NCBI GenBank assembly: GCA_002352425.1
Contig: DEIK01000009.1
Coordinates: 62,437-73,065, forward strand
Length of the DNA: 10,629 nucleotides
Reading direction: 5' to 3'
Source: Rhodobacteraceae bacterium UBA2776
Lineage (GTDB): Bacteria; Pseudomonadota; Alphaproteobacteria; Rhodobacterales; Rhodobacteraceae
Under the pieces are notes generated by a model. It made no database searches and had not been told where the DNA came from. It was given only the letters and a program-made list of their open reading frames with translations. Both the position numbers and the translations under genes were made by a program. Positions 6,718-10,629 of the stretch are shown here, piece after piece. Position 1 is the first letter of the stretch, and each line of letters begins with the position of its first letter.

Positions 6718-7335
6718 CTAGGGTGCGCTGTTTTTACGCCCAATTTTGGGTTCGGTTCCGGCCTTTATACGGGTCAGATTGGCAGCGTGGCGGACATAAA
6801 TCAGCACGGTGAAAATCGCACCCAGCAGCAACAGTTCACCGTGTTGCAACAGTATCATCCACATCGGCGCCAGCGCGGCCGAGGCCAAAGCGGCCAGTGA
6901 TGACATCCGTGACAAGATCGCGATCACCAGCCATGTGGCGCATGTGGCAACGCCCAGGGGCCAGTAGAGCGCCAGCAATATGCCCAGAAAAGTCGCCACA
7001 CCTTTGCCGCCACGGAATCGCAGCCAGATCGGGAACAAATGGCCCAAGAATGCCGCGAGCCCAGCGATTTGGGCCGCATCTTCGCCGATCAGGGCCCGCG
7101 CGACCAGCACTGCAACCGCGCCTTTACCAGCGTCAAAAATCAGCGTTGCCGCCGCCGCCCCTTTGTTGCCCGTACGCAGCACATTGGTTGCACCGATGTT
7201 GCCTGACCCGATGTCGCGCAGATTGCCCAGCCCCATGACGCGGGCAATAACCATGCCAAACGGGATCGACCCGAGCAGGTATCCGGCAATCGCGGCAAGC
7301 GCGAGCATTTGGTATGTGCTGCTGATCTCTGGCAT
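6718..7335 (-). CDS. plsY: Acyl-phosphate:glycerol-3-phosphate acyltransferase PlsY
   Basis: A 205-residue inner-membrane enzyme that transfers an acyl group from acyl-phosphate (made by PlsX) to the sn-1 position of glycerol-3-phosphate, the first step of phospholipid synthesis. The three conserved cytoplasmic motifs are present in order: SGNIGATN (44-51), GHLFPIWLRFRGGKGVAT (98-115) and RHAANLTRI with GTEPKIG (182-199). About five hydrophobic segments match the family topology (near 9-31, 66-84, 88-104, 115-141 and 145-181). The ATG lies three bases after the stop of the PyrC-like gene, and the Shine-Dalgarno sequence AAAGGA is inside that gene's final codons, so the two are co-transcribed and probably coupled. 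Its substrate glycerol-3-phosphate is also the product of the nearby glpK, though that is a separate transcription unit. Confidence 0.97.
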   Translation of the reverse strand: MPEISSTYQMLALAAIAGYLLGSIPFGMVIARVMGLGNLRDIGSGNIGATNVLRTGNKGAAAATLIFDAGKGAVAVLVARALIGEDAAQIAGLAAFLGHLFPIWLRFRGGKGVATFLGILLALYWPLGVATCATWLVIAILSRMSSLAALASAALAPMWMILLQHGELLLLGAIFTVLIYVRHAANLTRIKAGTEPKIGRKNSAP

Positions 7336-7338
7336 GAT

Positions 7339-8604
7339 TTATCCTTTTTTGAAAACTTCGACGCCGTTGACATAGGTTGCAAACACTTTGCCCTGCATCC
7401 GTTGCTCGTCAAAGGGGGAATTTTTGGATTTTGATTGCAGTGCAAAGCGGTCCATTACAAAAGGAGCGTCTGGATCAAATAAAACCAGATCGGCGGGCGA
7501 CCCTTTGGTTAGGCGGCCTGTGCTAAGGCCAAGGCGTTTGGACGGGTTCAGCGACAGCGCGCGCCACAAAGTTGGCAGGTCCATATCGCCCGAGTGATAG
7601 AGGCGCATGGCGGCGGGCAGCAGGGTTTCCAGCGCAACCGCACCCGAGGCGGCCTCTTCATAAGGCAGCCGCTTGCTCTCTTCGTCTTGCGGTGTGTGCA
7701 TGGATGAAATTATGTCGATCAACCCGCTGGCCACGGCTGCGACCAACGCCTTTCGGTCGTCTTCACTGCGCAGGGGCGGTTTGACCTTAAAGAATGTGCG
7801 GTAATTGCCGACATCCAATTCGTTCAGCGTCAAATGATGGATGGAGGCGCCTGCTGTGACGTCCAATCCGGCCTCTTTGGCGCGTGTCAGCGCGGGCAGG
7901 GCGGCGGCCGAGGACAGGTTGTCGGCGTGATAGCGAGCGCCGGTCATTTCAACCAAAGTCAGGTCGCGCTCCAACCCCAGACGTTCGGCCATCGGCGACA
8001 CGGCTGGCAAACCGCGAAGCGAGGCGAATTTGCCGGACGTTACAGCGGCATCTTTAGACATGGTGGGGTCTTGGGGGTGGGCGATGACCAATGCGCCAAG
8101 GCTTTTGGCATAGGTCAGGCAGCGCGCGAACACCTTGGTGTTTTCCACCACATGGTCGCAATCGGTAAAGGCGACAGCACCTGCATCACTTAGGAAACCG
8201 ATCTCGACCATCTCGCGGCCTTGGCGTTGCTTGGTCAAGGCGGCCATTGGCAACATGCGCACGTTGGCGGTCTCGCGGGCCCGCCGCGCGACGAATTCCA
8301 ACACTTCGGGGCTGTCAATTGCGGGGGCTGTGTCGGGGCGGGTGACAACGGTGGTCACGCCACCTGCGGCTGCGGCCAATCCGGCGGTGCGATAGCTTTC
8401 CTTATGACGCTCGCCCGGCTCACACACTTTGACGCCAATGTCGACGATGCCGGGGGCAAGGCATTTGCCACCACAATCAATCACGTCGCCCGTAGGTGGG
8501 GTGTTGATGCCGATGATCACGCCGTCCTGAATGGTCAGGCTGCCAAGGGTGTCCGTGCCGGTTTCGGGATCAATCAGGCGGGCGTTGGTGAAGGTGGTTG
8601 TCAT
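7339..8604 (-). CDS. pyrC: Dihydroorotase-like protein (PyrC homologue), probably catalytically inactive
   Basis: A 421-residue amidohydrolase-fold protein that aligns along its length with type I dihydroorotases (pyrimidine synthesis, carbamoyl-aspartate to dihydroorotate). Family features kept include PGIVD (51-55), EPGERHKES (62-70), GGVTTVV (81-87), VTAG with HHL (249-258) and the C-terminal GRLTKGSPADLVLFD (363-377). The active site is broken. The HxHxR metal site reads GVKVC (57-61), so both His and the Arg are gone. The HvST histidine is Asn229 (NLSS), and TDHAPH with the catalytic Asp is SMHTPQ (301-306), Met at the Asp position. His176 (AHPQDP) remains. This is the pattern of PyrC', the inactive homologue known from Pseudomonas that holds aspartate carbamoyltransferase (PyrB) together. 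The start ATG overlaps the preceding PH-like gene by four bases. A true dihydroorotase should exist elsewhere in the genome. Confidence 0.9.
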   Translation of the reverse strand: MTTTFTNARLIDPETGTDTLGSLTIQDGVIIGINTPPTGDVIDCGGKCLAPGIVDIGVKVCEPGERHKESYRTAGLAAAAGGVTTVVTRPDTAPAIDSPEVLEFVARRARETANVRMLPMAALTKQRQGREMVEIGFLSDAGAVAFTDCDHVVENTKVFARCLTYAKSLGALVIAHPQDPTMSKDAAVTSGKFASLRGLPAVSPMAERLGLERDLTLVEMTGARYHADNLSSAAALPALTRAKEAGLDVTAGASIHHLTLNELDVGNYRTFFKVKPPLRSEDDRKALVAAVASGLIDIISSMHTPQDEESKRLPYEEAASGAVALETLLPAAMRLYHSGDMDLPTLWRALSLNPSKRLGLSTGRLTKGSPADLVLFDPDAPFVMDRFALQSKSKNSPFDEQRMQGKVFATYVNGVEVFKKG

Positions 8605-9122
8605 GCGGCCTCTTTCTGAATTTTGCGCAGCATAGTGACGACTTTTTTGTCATCTTGGATGTACTCAAATCCGATTTTAGCTTCGTAGCTGTTTTTACCC
8701 GAGCCTCGCGTTTCGCGGGCAAAAATGATGGTTGCCGGATCGGCGTCTTCCCATTCTATCAGGGTGGATTTTGTGATCGGGTAGGATTTCAACACCCGTT
8801 TGCCAAACGTCTGAGTGGCAATCAACGCACGTTTGTTGGTGAGAGTGTAATAGGTGGTGCGGCGCAGGTAGGCCTTCCAAAAATGTACCCCGATGGCATT
8901 AAAGAACCCGATGCCAAAGAACAGCAGGCCAAACATCCAGAAAATCCCACCGGCCTTGGAAGCCCCATTCATCCAAAATACCGAGAAACCCATAAAGAAC
9001 ACGCCCATGGCAATACCCATAGGTTGACTCATATCCAAGCGTAGGGTGCCGTCTGGCTGTCCTTGCCAAAGGATATCCTCGTCGTCATCAAGAATACCTT
9101 GCCATTCGGAAGGAATGCTCAT
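8601..9122 (-). CDS. PH-like membrane protein, copy A of a tandem paralogue set
   Basis: A 173-residue protein of unknown function. Layout: a short N-terminal segment ending in WQGQPD (19-24), two hydrophobic helices (about 34-52 and 60-80), a basic turn (LRRTT), then a beta-rich cytoplasmic domain beginning YYTLTNKRALIAT (91-103). The Y-x-L-T-N-K-R signature and preceding two-helix anchor are typical of bacterial PH-like domains (DUF304-type), and WQGxPD also occurs in other bPH proteins such as PuhB. It ends in a short amphipathic helix (VVTMLRKIQKEAA). By eye it is about half identical to copy B, with one single-residue gap. Its ATG overlaps the stop of copy B, and its stop overlaps the PyrC-like ATG, both as ATGA. 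A Shine-Dalgarno sequence (GAGGGGG) lies at the end of copy B. The partner or ligand is unknown. Confidence 0.85.
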   Translation of the reverse strand: MSIPSEWQGILDDDEDILWQGQPDGTLRLDMSQPMGIAMGVFFMGFSVFWMNGASKAGGIFWMFGLLFFGIGFFNAIGVHFWKAYLRRTTYYTLTNKRALIATQTFGKRVLKSYPITKSTLIEWEDADPATIIFARETRGSGKNSYEAKIGFEYIQDDKKVVTMLRKIQKEAA

Positions 9123-9643
9123 GCCCCCTCTTTCTGGATTTCACGCAATAAGGCGAAAACCTGTTTGGCATCTTCAATCCGTTCAAATCCTATTTTGACT
9201 TTGTAATTACCGCCCTTGCGCCGTCGCTGTTCCGAGGCAAAGGTGATGCTGGCTGGTTCATCTGTGTTCACCCCAAGCACCGTATCTTTGGTGATCGGAT
9301 AGGATCGCAACACGCGCCCCTTGGTGGGCATATCCGTGGCGACAATGGCGCGTTTGTTGGTCAGGGTGTACCATGATCTGCGCCGCCGAAGAGTGTTCCA
9401 AAACACCGGACCAACCGCAATGCCAATGCCAACGAAAAAGTGGATCAGTCCGAACATCCAGAACCCGCCGCCCGCCTGTGCCGCCAAAATCATCCAGAAC
9501 AAGGCAAAACCGGAAAACATCGCCCCGAACAGAAGGGTGCCAACATTCGACACCTTCCAAACCACGGCGCCATCGGGCCGCCCCTGCCAGCGGATGACTT
9601 CGCCCTCGTCCAGTATGCCTTCCCAACCGGATGGACTGCTCAT
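9119..9643 (-). CDS. PH-like membrane protein, copy B of a tandem paralogue set
   Basis: A 174-residue protein with the same plan as copy A: WQGRPD (19-24), two membrane helices (about 33-54 and 60-82), an arginine-rich turn (LRRRRS, 85-90), the WYTLTNKRAIVAT signature (91-103), SYPITKDT (114-121), and a closing helix FALLREIQKEGA. The match to copy A is strongest at the N-terminus, around the YTLTNKR strand and at IGFE-I near the C-terminus, and weakest in helix 1. Such conservation outside the helices suggests the soluble domain is the working part. The ATG overlaps the stop of copy C (ATGA, 9640-9643) with AGGAGG just upstream inside copy C. The function is unknown; tandem duplication is inferred from the paralogy and order. 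Confidence 0.85.
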   Translation of the reverse strand: MSSPSGWEGILDEGEVIRWQGRPDGAVVWKVSNVGTLLFGAMFSGFALFWMILAAQAGGGFWMFGLIHFFVGIGIAVGPVFWNTLRRRRSWYTLTNKRAIVATDMPTKGRVLRSYPITKDTVLGVNTDEPASITFASEQRRRKGGNYKVKIGFERIEDAKQVFALLREIQKEGA

Positions 9644-10167
9644 GCTGTGCCCTCCTGAATGCCACGCATTAGGTCATACACCTTTTGCCCCTCGGCAATC
9701 CGATCAAAACTGATCTTGGCGATATATGATGCATTCCCGGGTTGACGGATATCAATGGCAAACATGATGGTGGCGGGATCTTGGCCGTCGAACTTGATTT
9801 CGAAATCGGGATCAATCACATAGGCCGATAATTTGCGCCCAACCTGTTCGCGGTGCATGGCGATAAAACCGCGTTTGTTGCTGAGCGAATACCACGTTGC
9901 CTTGCGTACCATTGCCGCCATCACGGGCGGGGCGATGGCCAAAAAGGCGGCAAGTATCAGTAGAAAAACACCCAAAATGGCCGTGTATCCACTGCTGAGC
10001 GGAGTGAAGAATATCCAAAGGATGCCAAGGCCCGCGACGCCTAGCCCCAAGATCGCCGGAAGGATATGGCGCTTTTGCCAGACGATTTTGGGGTCCGGAC
10101 GACCCTGCCACAGCAGGACTTCTCCTGGCTCAAAAATGTCTTCCCAACCTGCGGGCACGTTGTTCAT
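9640..10167 (-). CDS. PH-like membrane protein, copy C, more diverged paralogue
   Basis: A 175-residue protein sharing the architecture of copies A and B: GWEDIFEPGEVLLWQGRPD (7-25), two longer hydrophobic helices (about 34-55 and 61-86), the signature WYSLSNKRGFIAM (92-104), and ISFDRIAEGQKVYDLMRGIQEGTA at the C-terminus. It differs from A and B in having YSLSNKR for YTLTNKR, and AYVIDPDFEIKF where they have SYPITK, so it is likely the older or differently specialised copy. Its stop overlaps copy B's start and its start overlaps the stop of the 141-residue gene (ATGA, 10164-10167). An AGGGGA sequence lies upstream in that gene's last codons. No enzyme motif is visible. A regulatory or scaffold role at the membrane is a guess only. 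Confidence 0.84.
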   Translation of the reverse strand: MNNVPAGWEDIFEPGEVLLWQGRPDPKIVWQKRHILPAILGLGVAGLGILWIFFTPLSSGYTAILGVFLLILAAFLAIAPPVMAAMVRKATWYSLSNKRGFIAMHREQVGRKLSAYVIDPDFEIKFDGQDPATIMFAIDIRQPGNASYIAKISFDRIAEGQKVYDLMRGIQEGTA

Positions 10168-10589
10168 ACCATCCCCTGATCACGTGTTTTTAGGATCATA
10201 TCCACTGTGGCCGCGGGGTCAGCCAGATATTTCAACATGTATTTATCACCGCTGTGGGTGATCACTTGAACGGCGGAAAACAGGGTGCGCACGTTTTTGA
10301 TACTGGTCAGCGGGATCGAACGTTCGGACGGGCCGGTCAGGCGCTTGTCGGTTAGGGTCCAGACCACGTCCATGGCCTCGCTCGCCACATAAATCCAGCG
10401 GATGAAAATGGCGAATGCCGCCCCTACAATTCCGGTCCACGGGAACGGGTTTCCGATTGCCCAAAGGATGGCATACATTCCAATCGCCCCAATGATAAAC
10501 AGCACAATATGTTCGCGGTTATAAGCGGGGCGGCTGGCAGTGATGGTGAGGATCGTTTGGTCGTCTCGGGCGGCGCCGGTATTAGACAT
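10164..10589 (-). CDS. Small two-helix membrane protein with PH-like domain, 141 aa
   Basis: A 141-residue protein with a short polar N-terminus (about 27 residues), two membrane helices (about 28-45 and 50-69), then a compact beta-rich domain beginning VWTLTDKRLTGPSERSIPL (76-94). It continues with SIKNVRTLFSAVQVIT and ends in a helix (DPAATVDMILKTRD). The xTLTDKR element followed by IPLTSIKNV resembles bacterial PH domains of the YdbS/DUF304 type. It lacks the WQGRPD segment of the next three genes and is only a distant relative of them. The ATG at 10589 has an excellent Shine-Dalgarno sequence, AGGAGGG, five bases upstream, unlike the coupled genes behind it. It may therefore be the main ribosome entry point for the run of PH-like genes. 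The function is unknown. Confidence 0.84.
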   Translation of the reverse strand: MSNTGAARDDQTILTITASRPAYNREHIVLFIIGAIGMYAILWAIGNPFPWTGIVGAAFAIFIRWIYVASEAMDVVWTLTDKRLTGPSERSIPLTSIKNVRTLFSAVQVITHSGDKYMLKYLADPAATVDMILKTRDQGMV

Positions 10590-10629
10590 AGACGCCCTCC
10601 TGTTTTGATGCGCGCAAATTTCGGGCCAG
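10582..10629 (-). CDS. Possible 3' end of pyrB (aspartate carbamoyltransferase), cut by window edge
   Basis: One minus-strand frame entering from the right edge stays open for 15 codons and stops at TAA 10582-10584, overlapping the first codons of the next gene by eight bases. It reads LARNLRASKQEGVYV. The start of this peptide resembles the C-terminal end of alphaproteobacterial PyrB proteins as I remember them. The downstream inactive PyrC homologue would need PyrB as a partner. Fifteen codons are too few to identify a gene, so this is a context-based suggestion only. Confidence 0.3.
   Translation of the reverse strand: MARNLRASKQEGVYV

Noticed and set aside
1..10629. Mobile elements, CRISPR arrays, tRNA or rRNA genes
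   Set aside because: No transposase, integrase, regularly spaced repeat, tRNA-like cloverleaf or rRNA sequence was seen. Gene order and composition look like stable chromosome.

Overview
The window looks like chromosomal housekeeping DNA from an alphaproteobacterium, most likely of the Rhodobacterales (Roseobacter) group. This is inferred from the moderately GC-rich coding sequence, the tight 4-base gene overlaps, and the set of neighbours (uvrC, SDR, Ca/Na antiporter; plsY, PyrC-like protein, PH-like membrane proteins). No database search was possible. Every gene I can support is on the minus strand, so transcription runs from high to low coordinates. I see no phage, IS, tRNA, rRNA or CRISPR signature.

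In transcription order, the first block is 10629 to about 5584. It opens with a 15-codon open tail at the window edge that could be the 3' end of pyrB. Four short membrane proteins with bacterial PH-like features follow (10589-8601), joined by ATGA stop/start overlaps. Three of them are clear tandem paralogues. The last overlaps a dihydroorotase-like gene (8604-7339) whose metal-binding and catalytic residues are largely replaced, so it is probably a non-catalytic PyrC' that would partner aspartate carbamoyltransferase. plsY (acyl-phosphate:glycerol-3-phosphate acyltransferase) follows 3 bases later, and a membrane fatty acid desaturase comes after a 96-base gap. A strong hairpin terminator at 5526-5556 closes the block.

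The second block (5443-1170) starts with glpK (glycerol kinase), then a single-domain S49 peptidase (SppA type), a 56-residue membrane-anchored zinc-ribbon protein, a CaCA-family Ca2+/Na+ antiporter, and a short-chain reductase whose catalytic residues match pteridine reductases (PTR1/FolM). The last four are spaced by 0-3 bases and are probably one translationally coupled operon.

After a 309-base AT-rich intergenic region with a perfect DnaA box, a possible promoter and small repeats, uvrC begins at 860 and runs off the left edge (286 codons present).

Several genes touch membrane lipids: GlpK makes glycerol-3-phosphate, PlsY acylates it, and the desaturase modifies acyl chains. The most unusual content is the run of coupled PH-like membrane proteins placed directly before a catalytically dead dihydroorotase. 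I see no complete undescribed defence or mobile system.
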